A stretch of 64,000 nt of DNA from JANYLB01 sp963837715. GTDB lineage: Bacteria > Actinomycetota > Acidimicrobiia > IMCC26256 > JANYLB01. Every line of letters starts with the position of its first letter. The first letter of the stretch is position 1. Below the pieces are notes generated by a model that did not search any database, was not told the origin of the DNA, and was given only the letters and a program-made list of their open reading frames with translations. The translations under genes and the position numbers were made by a program. The stretch is from positions 806,001-870,000 of the forward strand of contig CAWIOF010000004.1 of assembly GCA_963837715.1 (NCBI GenBank). Direction: 5' to 3'. Of the stretch, positions 1-8,871 are shown one piece after another.

Positions 1-272
1 TGGGTCCTCCCGACGGCACGGTCGTCGCCTTCACCGTCTCGGGCCCCGTCGGCCGCGCGTTCGCCATCGCGGTCACCGGAGGCCGCGCCGGGTTCCTCGA
101 CTCCGTCCCCGCCGCGACGACGACCCATCTCTCGATGGACACCGACACGTTCGTGCGCCTCGCGTCGGGCCGCGGCGATGCCGAGTCGATCCTCGCCGCC
201 GGTGCCGTCACCCTCGAGGGCGATCCCGTCCTCGGCCGCGCCGTCGCCGAGAACATGAACTTCCTCTTCTAG
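1..272 (+). CDS. Mycothiol-dependent isomerase-like protein, C-terminal SCP2-type domain (5' truncated)
   Basis: The frame is open from the window edge to a TAG at 270-272, giving about 89 C-terminal residues. The residues THLSMDTDTFVRLASGRGD and a following GDPVLGRAVAENM-like end match the sterol-carrier (SCP2-like) tail found in actinobacterial mycothiol-dependent maleylpyruvate isomerase family enzymes and related DinB-like proteins. The catalytic N-terminal part lies outside the window, so the substrate cannot be judged. The stop codon TAG is also the first base triplet of an interspersed repeat copy. Family assignment is from recognised sequence pattern only. Confidence 0.6.
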   Translation, partial: GPPDGTVVAFTVSGPVGRAFAIAVTGGRAGFLDSVPAATTTHLSMDTDTFVRLASGRGDAESILAAGAVTLEGDPVLGRAVAENMNFLF

Positions 273-351
273 GAGAAGCAGCGGAGCCGGCGGACACTCA
301 GCAGAGGCAGTGAACCGGTGAGCGACAGAGCCGGCGCAGCCGATTCGACCA
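270..351 (+). repeat. Interspersed ~83-bp repeat, copy A
   Basis: This copy begins on the TAG stop codon of the preceding gene. It contains the left block (GAGAAG..GCGGAGCCGGCGGACA), a variable centre of about 20 bp, then CCGGTGAGCGA and the right block (GAGCCGGCGCAGC.GATTCGACC). It ends 3 nt before the stop codon of the convergent LLM oxidoreductase gene. Six other full copies occur at 9960, 11688, 15012, 18332, 23084 (reverse) and 24632 (reverse). No coding role is apparent. Confidence 0.85.
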
Positions 352-354
352 GAC

Positions 355-1395
355 CTACAGCACGAGCTCGGCCATGAGGCGGAGGGCTTCGGGTTGGGCG
401 GCGCCCATGATCATCGTGGTGATGCCGCTCTCCCGCCACGCGTCGAGGCGGTCGGCGATGCGCTCGCGCGGGCCGAGGAGCGCGATCTCGTCGACGAGCT
501 CGTCGGGTACCGCGGCGATGGCGTCACCCTTCTTGCCGTCGAGGTAGAGGTCCTGGATCTCCTTGGCCGCGGCCTCGAAGCCGTAGCGGCACGCGAGGTC
601 GTTGTAGAAGTTCTTGCCCCGTGCACCCATGCCACCGATGTAGAGCGCGGCCATCGGCTTCACCATGTTGCGCAGCGCGTCGACGTCGTCGCCGACGATC
701 ACGGTGACGGTCGGGGCGACGTCGAAGTCGGCGAGGCTCTTGCCACTCCCGGCCTTCGCGAACCCGGCGTCGAGCGCCGCGCCGTAGGTCTCGCTCAGGC
801 GCTGCGGTGAGAAGAAGATCGGGAGCCACCCGTCGGCGATCTCCGCGCACAGCTCGACGTTCTTCGGTCCGATCGCGGCGAGGTAGATCGGGATGTCGGC
901 GCGTCGTGGGTGCACGATGATCTTCAGTGGCTTGCCGAGGCCGGTCGCGTCGGGGCCCGAGTACGGGATGTCGTAGTGCGCGCCGTGGTGCTCGAGTGGC
1001 GCTTCCCGCCGCCAGATCGTGCGGACGATGTCGACGTACTCGCGGGTCTTCGCCAGTGGCTTGCCGTAGGGCTGGCCGTGCCACCCCTCGACCACCTGCG
1101 GGCCCGACAGGCCGAGGCCCAGGAGGAACCGGCCGCCGCTCATCAGGTCGAGGGTCGCCGCCGTCATCGCGGTCATCGCCGGGGTGCGGGCCGGCATCTG
1201 CATGATCGCGGGCCCGAAGTTGAGCTGGGTGGTGTTCGCCATGAGCCACGTGAGCGGCGTGATCGCGTCGGTGCCGTAGGCCTCCGCCGTCCACGCGGAG
1301 TGGAAGCCGAGTGAGTCGGCCTCCTTCGCCATCGCCACCGCGGCGTCGACCCCCCGACCCCAGTCCTGGTACCCGAAGTTGATGCCGAGCCGCAT
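355..1395 (-). CDS. LLM-class F420-dependent oxidoreductase
   Basis: The product is 346 aa and fits the luciferase-like monooxygenase fold in the F420-dependent branch. It starts MRLGINFGYQD, carries the early strand and loop WTAEAYGTDAI, and has the RFLLGLGLSGPQVVEGWHG segment that lines the flavin or F420 site in this family. Such enzymes reduce or oxidise unknown organic substrates with F420 as hydride carrier. The ATG at 1395 is preferred over an upstream in-frame extension because GGAGG lies about 5 nt before it. The gene converges on the truncated gene at the window start, with a repeat copy between them. The substrate is unknown. Confidence 0.85.
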   Translation of the reverse strand: MRLGINFGYQDWGRGVDAAVAMAKEADSLGFHSAWTAEAYGTDAITPLTWLMANTTQLNFGPAIMQMPARTPAMTAMTAATLDLMSGGRFLLGLGLSGPQVVEGWHGQPYGKPLAKTREYVDIVRTIWRREAPLEHHGAHYDIPYSGPDATGLGKPLKIIVHPRRADIPIYLAAIGPKNVELCAEIADGWLPIFFSPQRLSETYGAALDAGFAKAGSGKSLADFDVAPTVTVIVGDDVDALRNMVKPMAALYIGGMGARGKNFYNDLACRYGFEAAAKEIQDLYLDGKKGDAIAAVPDELVDEIALLGPRERIADRLDAWRESGITTMIMGAAQPEALRLMAELVL

Positions 1396-1457
1396 GGAGC
1401 CTCCAGAGGTCGTTGGGGGCGGGCCTCGCCCTCGGGCCGCCACCCTACGATCAGCTC

Positions 1458-2411
1458 GTGCGTGTCGTCATTCTCGGTGGAACGCGGTTCATCGGCCGGG
1501 CGATCGTGGTGGAGCTCGCGCCCGACCACGAGCTGCTCGTGGTGCATCGGGGCGAGCACGAACCCACTGACCTCCCCGAGGTCGAGCACCTCCATGTCGC
1601 CCGCCGCGACCTGTCGACGATGCGGCGTCGGCTCGATGACTTCGGGGCCAATGCAATGGTCGACGTCGGTGCGATGAACGGAGATGACGCCAGCCGCGCG
1701 ATCGAAGTGCTCCCGGGCAACCTCCGGCGCGTGGCGATCTCGAGCATGGACGTCTACCGCGCCTACGAGTCGTTGCACGCGAACCGCCAGACCGACGCAG
1801 TCCCGCTCGACGAGCACGCGCCGCTCCGGTCGCGCCACCACATCGACGGCCCCGACATCGAGAACCTCGAGGTCGAAGCGGTGTATCTTCCGCTCGACGC
1901 CACCCTGTTGCGGCTCGGCGCCGTGTACGGCGAACACGACTACCAGGGCCGGCTCGAGTTCGTGCTCCGGCGCATCCGTGCCGGTCGGCGCCGCATCCCG
2001 ATCGGACCAGGATCGTTCCTCTTCAGCCGGGTCTACGTCGGCGACGTCGCCCGGGCGGTTCGACTGGCGCTCCACACCGACGCGGCCCGCGGGGAGATCT
2101 TCAACGTCTGCGAGCACCGCACGTGGCCGTACCGACGCTTCGCCGAGGAGATCGCACGCGCGGCGGGATCGAGCACCGAGCTGGTCAGGGTCCCCGAGTC
2201 GGAGCTCCCCGCCGACCTGCTCCTCACCGCGGGCATGTCGCAACACCTCCTGGGCGACGCGGCCAAGGCCCGCCGGATGATCGGGTGGGAAGAGACCGAC
2301 CCCCGGGCGGCGTTGGCCACGACCGTGGAATGGAACCTCGCACACCCGCCTGCCTCATCCGACCCCGACTTCTCCGCCGACGATCGCGCCCTCGACCGGG
2401 CCGTAGGCTGA
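1458..2411 (+). CDS. NAD-dependent epimerase/dehydratase family protein
   Basis: The 317-aa product opens with a Rossmann strand and the nucleotide-binding motif ILGGTRFIGRAI, typical of extended SDR sugar epimerases. The SSMDVYRAYE segment sits where the Ser and Tyr active site is expected, but the usual YxxxK is not conserved there, so catalysis may differ or be lost. RLGAVYGEHDYQGRL and VYVGDVARAVRLAL are typical family segments. It starts at GTG 1458 with a TACGAT hexamer 6 nt upstream, suggesting a leaderless transcript. The next gene starts 7 nt after the stop, so they may be co-transcribed. Confidence 0.75.
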   Translation: MRVVILGGTRFIGRAIVVELAPDHELLVVHRGEHEPTDLPEVEHLHVARRDLSTMRRRLDDFGANAMVDVGAMNGDDASRAIEVLPGNLRRVAISSMDVYRAYESLHANRQTDAVPLDEHAPLRSRHHIDGPDIENLEVEAVYLPLDATLLRLGAVYGEHDYQGRLEFVLRRIRAGRRRIPIGPGSFLFSRVYVGDVARAVRLALHTDAARGEIFNVCEHRTWPYRRFAEEIARAAGSSTELVRVPESELPADLLLTAGMSQHLLGDAAKARRMIGWEETDPRAALATTVEWNLAHPPASSDPDFSADDRALDRAVG

Positions 2412-2417
2412 CCGCCC

Positions 2418-3419
2418 GTGGAACTCATCACGAACGTCGTCACCGCGCCGAGTGCGCGCCGCCTGATGCTCCTCGTCCACGGCTACGGGGCCGACGAGCG
2501 CGACCTCGGGGGGCTGCTCCCGTACCTCGACCCCGAGGGCCGCTTCTGCACCGTCATGCCCCGGGGTCCCGTGCCGGTCGAGGGCACGCCCGGGTTCTCG
2601 TGGTTCGACCTCATGTCGGCCGCCGGCTTCGACGCCGCCGGCTTCGACGCCGCGCTCGACGCGCTCGACGATCTCGTCGACGCCCAGTGCGCCGAGCACG
2701 ACCTCGCCCGCGACGAAGCGATCTTCGCCGGGTTCTCCCAGGGCGGTGGCCTCGCGCTCGCCCTTGCCCTCCGTCGGAGCGAGCGCGCCAAGCCGGCGGG
2801 TGTGCTGGCGATGAGTCCGTTCTCCGCGCTCGGCCGCCTCGACGTCGACTGGGACCCCGCCCGTGAGATCCCCGTACTCGTGCAGCACGGCACCGAGGAT
2901 CCCCTCATCCCGGTCGCGGCGTCACGCGAGCTCGCCGCTGAGCTGCTCGAACGGGGCGTGCCGACGGTGTACGAGGAGTACCCGATGGCGCACCAGGTCG
3001 CGCTGGAGAGCGTGCAGAGCGCGCACGCGTGGTTGTTGCTGGTGTCGGCGGGCGAGCAGCCGTCGGAGCCGCTCCCGGAGCCGCCGCCGGAACCGTTGGT
3101 GAAGGCGGTCACGACGGCGTCGTTCGACGCCGAGGTGCTGCGGAGCGAGCTCCCGGTGATCGTCGACTTCTGGGCACCGTGGTGCGGTCCGTGCCGTCAG
3201 GTGTCACCGATCGTCGAACAGATCGCGGTGATGCGAGAGGGCAGCTACAAGGTCGTGAAGATCAACATCGACGACGAGCCCGCGCTCGCCCAGCAGTTCG
3301 AGGTGCAGAGCATCCCGCTCATCGGTCTGTTCCGGAACGGTCAGATGGAACGCAAGTCGCTCGGCGCCAAGGCCCGCCCCCAGCTCGAAGCCGAGCTCGG
3401 CATGCTGGTGATCCCCTGA
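2418..3419 (+). CDS. Carboxylesterase/phospholipase fused to thioredoxin
   Basis: The 333-aa product is one uninterrupted frame with two domains. Residues about 1-205 form an alpha/beta-hydrolase of the phospholipase/carboxylesterase family: oxyanion region LLVHGYGADERDL, nucleophile GFSQGG, acid in HGTEDPLIP and histidine in MAHQVALES. A Pro/Glu-rich linker (PSEPLPEPPPEPL) leads to a thioredoxin domain with the active site FWAPWCGPCRQ and the cis-proline region QSIPLIG. No signal peptide is visible, so it is probably cytoplasmic. It starts at GTG 2418, 8 nt after a TAGGCT hexamer. The combination is uncommon; the partner or substrate linking the two activities is unknown. Confidence 0.85.
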   Translation: MELITNVVTAPSARRLMLLVHGYGADERDLGGLLPYLDPEGRFCTVMPRGPVPVEGTPGFSWFDLMSAAGFDAAGFDAALDALDDLVDAQCAEHDLARDEAIFAGFSQGGGLALALALRRSERAKPAGVLAMSPFSALGRLDVDWDPAREIPVLVQHGTEDPLIPVAASRELAAELLERGVPTVYEEYPMAHQVALESVQSAHAWLLLVSAGEQPSEPLPEPPPEPLVKAVTTASFDAEVLRSELPVIVDFWAPWCGPCRQVSPIVEQIAVMREGSYKVVKINIDDEPALAQQFEVQSIPLIGLFRNGQMERKSLGAKARPQLEAELGMLVIP

Positions 3420-3440
3420 CCCCGACCCTCGTTCGGTCGG

Positions 3441-3473
3441 GCGCGTTCTGGTCCTCTGAGTACCGGAACGCGC
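3441..3473. terminator. Likely bidirectional terminator hairpin
   Basis: GCGCGTTC at 3441-3448 pairs with GAACGCGC at 3466-3473, and a further GGT/ACC pairing lies inside after a mismatch. It sits between two convergent genes. No T-run follows, as is common for actinobacterial terminators. Confidence 0.5.
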
Positions 3474-3500
3474 CGAACTCAGCAGCTTGGTCGAGACGGG

Positions 3501-4592
3501 TTACGCGACTCTTCCGTAGCCGCTGGGGCTGCCGTAGATCGGGGAGTACTTGACGACGTCGCCGGTGTGGGGTGAGTGCACCATCGTGCCGCCACCCACG
3601 TAGATCCCGACGTGGTCGCTGCCCCCGGGGCCCCAGAAGATCAGGTCGCCGGGCTGCAGGGCGTCACGCGAGATGTGGACGGTCGCGCCGTACTGGGCGC
3701 CCGAGTAGTGGGGGAGACCCACGCCGGCCTGCCCGTAGGCCCACATGACCAGCCCCGAGCAGTCGAACGTGTTCGGACCGGCTGCCGCATAGACGTAGGG
3801 GCTGCCGAGCTTCGAGATCGCGGCGCTGACCGCGGCACCGGCGGCACCGGTCGGGGCCGGGAAGTTGCCGGGGCTGACGCCGGTATCGGTGCTGGTGGTC
3901 CGGCTCGTACGGGCCGGAGCGGCGGCGGCAGCGGAGGCGGCCCGGGCGGCAGCGGCGGCCGACTCCTGCGCCTGCTTCTGGGCGACCAGCGTGGCGAGCT
4001 CGCCTTTGACCGAACCGAGAAGCTGCTGCTGCCGCGCGTTCGCGGCGTCGATCTCGCTCTTGGCCGACGCGAGGCTGTCGCGCTCCGTCTGCGCCTGCTG
4101 CTTGACCGTCTCCTGCTGCGCCTTCTGGGTGGCGAGCTCCTCGCGGGCCCGGGTCAGTTCCGAGACGAGGGAGTTGTCCTTGTTGGACGCGGCCGACGCG
4201 TACTTCCGGCGGGCCGACAGCTCGCTGACGTCCTTCACGTCGACGGCGTCGAGCGGGGTGCTGGACCCGGAGCCCTTGTAGATCTGCACGGCGCGCTTCG
4301 CGAGGAGCGCCTCGAGGCGGTTCGATTCGGCTTCGGCGGCCTCGATCCGCGTCTGGGCCGCGCTGATCTGGGCCTGCGCCTGATCGAGGCGGTACTGCGC
4401 GCCGTTGATCTGCTCGGAGAGGGCGTCGGCCCGACGACCGTTCGCACTGATCTCGGCCTGGATGCGGCTCGCCTCGGCCTGCTTGTCGCTGATGGTGTCG
4501 CCCTGTGCGACGCCGGGTACGAGTGCCAGGCCGAGCAGGCCGGCGAGCACGAGCGGGACCAGTCGCTTGAGGGACTTGGTTCGAACGATCAA
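3501..4592 (-). CDS. NlpC/P60 peptidoglycan endopeptidase with coiled-coil N-terminus
   Basis: The 363-aa product resembles RipA/RipC-type DL-endopeptidases. A signal peptide (basic start, hydrophobic LVPLVLAGLLGLALVPG, cleavage near AQG) is followed by a long coiled coil of Gln/Ala/Glu-rich heptads (residues about 40-225), an Ala/Thr-rich linker and a C-terminal NlpC/P60 domain. The catalytic triad is visible: Cys in FDCSGLVMW, His in SDHVGIYVG and a third polar residue in MVHSPH. It would cut stem peptides during cell separation outside the membrane. TTG 4592 is chosen because AAGGAGA precedes it and the signal peptide begins there. The 247-bp upstream region is long and may hold regulation, but no known riboswitch could be assigned. 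Confidence 0.85.
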   Translation of the reverse strand: MIVRTKSLKRLVPLVLAGLLGLALVPGVAQGDTISDKQAEASRIQAEISANGRRADALSEQINGAQYRLDQAQAQISAAQTRIEAAEAESNRLEALLAKRAVQIYKGSGSSTPLDAVDVKDVSELSARRKYASAASNKDNSLVSELTRAREELATQKAQQETVKQQAQTERDSLASAKSEIDAANARQQQLLGSVKGELATLVAQKQAQESAAAAARAASAAAAAPARTSRTTSTDTGVSPGNFPAPTGAAGAAVSAAISKLGSPYVYAAAGPNTFDCSGLVMWAYGQAGVGLPHYSGAQYGATVHISRDALQPGDLIFWGPGGSDHVGIYVGGGTMVHSPHTGDVVKYSPIYGSPSGYGRVA

Positions 4593-4839
4593 GTGGGGGG
4601 TCTCCTTGGCGTGGGCAACGCCGCTGTCGGCCCGACGAACACGGTTCGCTCGCCGTCGAGGTGACTGACGAGAACAGCTGCGGAGCTCGGGGGGCACTCA
4701 TTGCCCCCAACTAGCAACAAACCCGTGCGTCGGCACGACTGTGCGACACCCGGGGATCGGCAGAAACCCTAGTGATCCTTGACCCGGCAATGCCAGCTTT
4801 GCCGAAGATCCCGGCCTGAACAGGGATTTCGCCCGAAAA

Positions 4840-5328
4840 CTATGCCGGGGCGACGGCCCAGCCCGGGGTGGCCGGCGGACCCCCGGCGGTGGAGAGCTGC
4901 GGGTGGCTCCAACTCATCGCGGATGCGATGCCGGTTGCGATCTTCTGCCACGCGGCGACGTCCCAGCCCTCCGCGGCACCGACGAGCGTGGTGTCCTGGC
5001 GGAGGTGGACGAAGGCGGGCAGGTGCTCGAGGCCGAGGCTGTTCACGAACGCCCGGTCGGGGTCGACGAACACGAGGTAGCGGTCGGCGTCGTCGCCGAG
5101 GATCCGGCGGGTCACCGACGCGTTGCCCGTCACGCACACCGCGGTGCGGCAGTCGGCGTCGCCCAACACCTTGAAGATCGTGGAGATCACGGGCCGCCAC
5201 TCCGCGGCTTCGGGGCGGTCGGGGAGCACGACGAGGCAGAGGTGGAACATCGTGAGCCAGTCGTCGAGCGTGCGCGTGGTGCCCGCGAGGTTGGTCAGCT
5301 CGAGCGTCGGATCGGGGTTCTTGGCCAT
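4840..5328 (-). CDS. Thioredoxin-fold-like hypothetical protein
   Basis: The product is 162 aa. The order of elements (LTNLAGTTRTLDDWL, a hydrophobic LCLVVLPDRPEA strand, TAVCVTGNASVTRRIL, YLVFVDPDRAFVNSLGLEHLPAFVHLRQD) resembles peroxiredoxin or thioredoxin-like proteins, including a proline before the last strand, but no CxxC or peroxidatic cysteine motif is evident. The function is unknown. ATG 5328 has TAGCGT 9 nt upstream, consistent with a leaderless start. The gene diverges from the PPOX-like gene at 5396. Confidence 0.55.
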   Translation of the reverse strand: MAKNPDPTLELTNLAGTTRTLDDWLTMFHLCLVVLPDRPEAAEWRPVISTIFKVLGDADCRTAVCVTGNASVTRRILGDDADRYLVFVDPDRAFVNSLGLEHLPAFVHLRQDTTLVGAAEGWDVAAWQKIATGIASAMSWSHPQLSTAGGPPATPGWAVAPA

Positions 5329-5395
5329 CGACCGGGAACGCTAGCGCGAGGGGTCGGTAGTCTCCGGGCCCGAGCCGAGGACGAGCGGAGCCGCC

Positions 5396-5962
5396 GTGAG
5401 CAGACGTGACCAGATCAAGATGACCGACGCGGAGATCGAGTCGTTCCTCGACGCTGGACGTGATCTCCAGGTCGCCTCCCTCAACGCCGATGGCACGCCG
5501 CATCTCGTCACCATGTGGTACGTGGTGCGCGACGGCGACGTCGCGTTCTGGACGTACGGCAAGTCGCAGAAGGTCATGAACCTGAAGCGCGATCCGCGCC
5601 TCACCGTGCTCGTCGCGACGGGCGACGCGTACGAGGAGCTGCGCGGGGTGTCGATCGCCGGTACGGCCGAGGTCATCGAAGACACCGACGAGGTGCTGAG
5701 CTATGGCCTGCAGATCTTCGAGAAGTACTGGGGCGGCGCCGAAGACGAGCTCGTGCGCGCCGGGGTGCAGCAGCAGGCGCTCAAGCGGGTGGTCCTGCTC
5801 GTGAAGGCCGACACCGTCGTCACCTGGGACCACTCGAAGCTCGCCGGCGCGTACTCAGCGCGACCCGGCGGAGTCGCCGCTACCCGAGACCGATCGCGCG
5901 CAGCATCGACGGCGGCATGCCGTCGTCGCCGGCGCGCAGCATGGTGGCCTTCTCGATGTTGA
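5396..5962 (+). CDS. PPOX-class F420-dependent oxidoreductase
   Basis: The product is up to 188 aa. The first 150 residues form a pyridoxamine-phosphate-oxidase-like split barrel (VASLNADGTPHLVTMWYV, FWTYGKSQKVMNLKRDPRLTV written here in two parts, GTAEVIEDTDEV), as in F420-binding PPOX enzymes. The fold acts as a small dimeric flavin or F420 oxidoreductase in the cytoplasm. The last 40 residues are Arg-rich and lie antisense to the end of the next gene, so they are probably not native; the real end may be near 5850. GTG 5396 has GGAG about 6 nt upstream. Confidence 0.75.
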   Translation: MSRRDQIKMTDAEIESFLDAGRDLQVASLNADGTPHLVTMWYVVRDGDVAFWTYGKSQKVMNLKRDPRLTVLVATGDAYEELRGVSIAGTAEVIEDTDEVLSYGLQIFEKYWGGAEDELVRAGVQQQALKRVVLLVKADTVVTWDHSKLAGAYSARPGGVAATRDRSRAASTAACRRRRRAAWWPSRC

Positions 5963-6705
5963 TCGCGTCGCGGTCGCGTTCGAGCCACGTGTCCCACGGG
6001 CCGGGTGGGACCGAGCCGTGCACGCAGTGCCGCAGGTACGCCTGCAGGTCGCGCACGTCGCTCGCGCCGCCGATCGGGACCGTGGCCGGGCACGATCACG
6101 TCGGCGAGCTCGGTGAGCACCTCGAGCGTGTCGGCCCAGGTGGCGGGATCACCCTGGAACGCGAGCGGAGTCACTCCGAAGAAGCAGAGGTCACCGGCGA
6201 AGAGCACGTCGGCATCGGCGACGAGCACCATGAGGTCACCTGCGGTGTGACCCGTCGCCGGGAGGATCTCGACGCGTGCCGTGAGCTGCGCGGCGGCGTC
6301 GACGAGGTGCGACACCGGTCGGGTGCCGAGCTCGTCGAGCTCGTCGAACTCGTCGACGAACGCGGGCATGAACGCCTTGTACGCGTCGAGCGGCATCGGT
6401 TGGTCGAGCAGCGCGCTCGTGGCCGGCGAGCCCAGGATCATCGCATTGCGGAACAGCTGCGTGCCGCCGACGTGGTCGACGTGGGCATGAGTGAGCACGA
6501 CCCGCTTCACCGGAAGGTCCAGCTCGGCGATCGCGGCCCCGAACGGCTCCCACTGGGAACGCACCATCATCGTGTCGATCACGGTGAGCCCGTCGTCATC
6601 GACGACCACGCCGGCGTTCGACACACCCGATTCGCCGCCCGGCTGCAGCCACGCGAACACGCCGTCGCCGACCGGATGGAGTGTTCGAACGGGGTCCTTG
6701 CTCAC
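5880..6705 (-). CDS. MBL-fold metallohydrolase (frameshift near 6085)
   Basis: The product is a beta-lactamase-fold hydrolase of about 275 aa. The metal motif HAHVDHVGG (HxHxDH) is near residue 73, with later ligands in LPATGHTAGDL, LFAGDLCFFGV and VIVPGHGP. The frame breaks after the GHGP region near 6085; in another frame a family-like tail (GPWDTWLERDRDAIN, then MLRAIGLG and TAG at 5880-5882) continues. This looks like a one-base indel. GTG 6705 has TAGCCT 7 nt upstream. Its 3' end overlaps the antisense tail of the PPOX-like gene. The substrate is unknown. Confidence 0.7.
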
Positions 6706-6765
6706 ACGCGAGAGGCTATCGGCCGGCCAACAATTCCCTCACAAACCGTGTCTAGGGTGCGGGCC

Positions 6766-7756
6766 ATGCTCACGGATGTGCTCAGGAAGTCGAAGTTCCG
6801 GGTCGCCGCGCTGGTGGTCGGGGTCGTCCTTGCTGCGACGGGCCTCGCCGCCTGCGTCACGCCGATCACCCCGAGCGTCGTGTACCAGCAGTCGACGTTC
6901 GAGGGGTTCCCGGTGATCTCCTACGTCCCGCAGAACCCGCGGGGGATGATCTACCTCTTCCACGGCAGCGGCGGGAGTGCCGACTTCGCGACGAAGGTCG
7001 ACACGGTCGATGTGCTCAACAAGTTCGTCGCCGAGGGCTACGGCTTCGTGTCGACGTCGAGCACCGAGCGCACCGGTGACAAGCGCTGGGACGCAGCCAA
7101 CCCGTCGCTCACGACCAGCCCCGATCTCGCCCGCCTCGTTCGCCTGCAGGCGCACCTCGTGGCGACGACTCCGCTCGACACCGGCACACCGCTCGCGGGC
7201 ATCGGCATGTCGAACGGCGCGCGCTTCGTCACGCTGTGGGGCGAGACCTGGAAAGACGCCGGGTACCCGGTGAAGGTGATCTGGGCGAGTCACGGCAAGA
7301 TCGCGGATCCGGTGGTCGCGACCGGAGGCCTGAGCGTACCGACCGTGTTCTCCACGTCGAAGAACGACTTCACGGTGCCGCCGTTCCAGGTCGCGGTCGG
7401 CTACCAGTTGACGGCGCAGGCCGGGACGCCCGCGGTGTACCTCTTCTCGCAGGAACGTGCACTCGCCGCGACCACCTACCCCCGGATCCCGGGTGTCGAC
7501 GGCACCGAGGCGAACGCGATCGTCACCGCGCTCGAAGGCGACGGGCGTGTGGAACGCGCAGGGTGTGCGGGTGGTTCCCGACATCCAGGTCGCGGTGGCG
7601 CAGGCACAGTCGGCGGTCTTGCCGGCGTCGATCTACGCCGACGGCCTCGGCAACGACGTGGCGAACGAGACCGCGAGGCTCCTCGCTGCCCACCAGTTCA
7701 CCTCCGAGTTCCTCCCCCAGGTCGACGCCTTCTTCGGCACGTACATCCCCGCCTGA
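6766..7756 (+). CDS. Lipoprotein alpha/beta hydrolase (frameshift near 7545)
   Basis: The product of about 330 aa starts with a basic-hydrophobic signal ending in a lipobox TGLAAC, so it should be a membrane-anchored lipoprotein. The body resembles polyhydroxybutyrate-depolymerase-like or esterase-type alpha/beta hydrolases, with YLFHGSGGSADF as oxyanion region and GIGMSNGARF as nucleophile elbow. After TALEG the frame changes near 7545; the other frame continues sensibly (KATGVWNAQGVRVVPDIQ... to FFGTYIPA, TGA 7754-7756). ATG 6766 has TAGGGT 7 nt upstream, indicating a leaderless start. Confidence 0.7.
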
Positions 7757-7801
7757 CCACTCCGGTTGGAGCGGCCGGGGCGGCCGTCGTAGCCTCCGGA
7801 C

Positions 7802-8743
7802 ATGTCTGAACGCAGTCGCACCCTGCCCCGTCGGTCCTGCCTGTCGGTTCCCGGCTCGAGCGAGAAGATGCTCGGCAAGGGTCCGAACCTCGGGGCCGAC
7901 ATGGTCTTCATCGACCTCGAGGACTCCGTGTCGCCGCTGGAGAAGGAGGCGGCGCGCGGCAAGGCGGTCGCCGCCATCCGCGACCAGGACTGGGGCGAGA
8001 CCGTCCTGTGCGTGCGGGTCAACGCGTGGGACACGCCGTGGACCGCCTACGACATCCTCGAGGTCGTCGGCAACGCCGGTGAGCGCCTCGAGGAGATCAT
8101 GCTCCCGAAGGTGCAGACGCCCGCCGAGGTCGTCGCCATGGACCTGCTCCTCACCCAGGTCGAACAGAAGGCAGGGCTTCCCGCCGGCCACATCGGCATC
8201 GAGGCCCAGATCGAGACGGCGCGCGGGCTCATCAACGTCAACGACATCTGCGCCGCGAGCCCGCGGCTCGAGACGATCATCCTCGGCCCCGTCGACATGT
8301 CGGCGTCGATGGAGATGCCCGGCTTGCGGGGCGGTCTCGAGATCCCCGAGTACCCCGGCGACTACTTCCACTACGTGTTCGTGCAGATCCTCATGGCCGG
8401 GCGGGCCAACGGCCTCCAGGTGATCGACGGCCCGTACGTGAAGGTCCGCGACTCCGACGGCTTCCGCGAGTTCGCCCGGCGGGCCGAGATCCTCGGTTAC
8501 GACGGCAAGTGGGCGCTCCACCCCGACCAGGTGCAGATCCTCAACGAGCTGTTCTCGCCCAGCCAGGAGCAGTTCGACAAGGCGTGGGACATCCTCGACA
8601 TCTACGAGAAGGCCACCACCGAGGGCGACCGCAAGGGTGCCGTGATGCTCGGCGACGAGATGATCGACGAGGCGAGCCGCAAGGTCGCGGTGAAGCTGGT
8701 GAGCCGGGGCGAGCGGGCCCGCATGACCCGCAGCGCGGGATAG
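7802..8743 (+). CDS. HpcH/HpaI aldolase / CitE-like CoA-ester lyase
   Basis: The 313-aa product belongs to the citrate-lyase-beta / malyl-CoA lyase superfamily, which cleaves or forms hydroxyacyl-CoA esters with Mg2+. Recognisable parts are the entry RRSCLSVPGSSEKML, the metal-site strand FIDLEDSVSPLEKE, VRVNAWDTPWTAYD, IEAQIETARGLINV with the metal-binding Glu, and GYDGKWALHPDQVQ. It lies near two acyl-CoA dehydrogenases and a MaoC-like hydratase in the same 10 kb, which suggests a role in acyl-CoA or dicarboxylic-CoA metabolism, but they are not one operon. ATG 7802 has TAGCCT 6 nt upstream. Confidence 0.85.
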   Translation: MSERSRTLPRRSCLSVPGSSEKMLGKGPNLGADMVFIDLEDSVSPLEKEAARGKAVAAIRDQDWGETVLCVRVNAWDTPWTAYDILEVVGNAGERLEEIMLPKVQTPAEVVAMDLLLTQVEQKAGLPAGHIGIEAQIETARGLINVNDICAASPRLETIILGPVDMSASMEMPGLRGGLEIPEYPGDYFHYVFVQILMAGRANGLQVIDGPYVKVRDSDGFREFARRAEILGYDGKWALHPDQVQILNELFSPSQEQFDKAWDILDIYEKATTEGDRKGAVMLGDEMIDEASRKVAVKLVSRGERARMTRSAG

Positions 8744-8762
8744 TCGGACCCGCTCGCCCCTC

Positions 8763-8782
8763 CGGCTCCGAACGCGGAGCCG
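8763..8782 (+). terminator. Hairpin terminator after CitE-like gene
   Basis: CGGCTCCG and CGGAGCCG form an 8-bp perfect stem with an AACG loop, 20 nt after the upstream stop. No T-run follows. Confidence 0.5.
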
Positions 8783-8871
8783 ACTCGCGATGCGGCTCCG
8801 CCGGGGTGTTGTCGTCCGCGTCGGGGCGCGAAAGTTGAGCGGAAGTTGGGCCGACGTTGCGCGCGTCTGGC

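Noticed and set aside
4593..4839. A c-di-AMP (ydaO-type) riboswitch before the NlpC/P60 gene
   Set aside because: Such elements often precede cell-wall hydrolase genes in actinobacteria, but the conserved core could not be found on the minus strand here.
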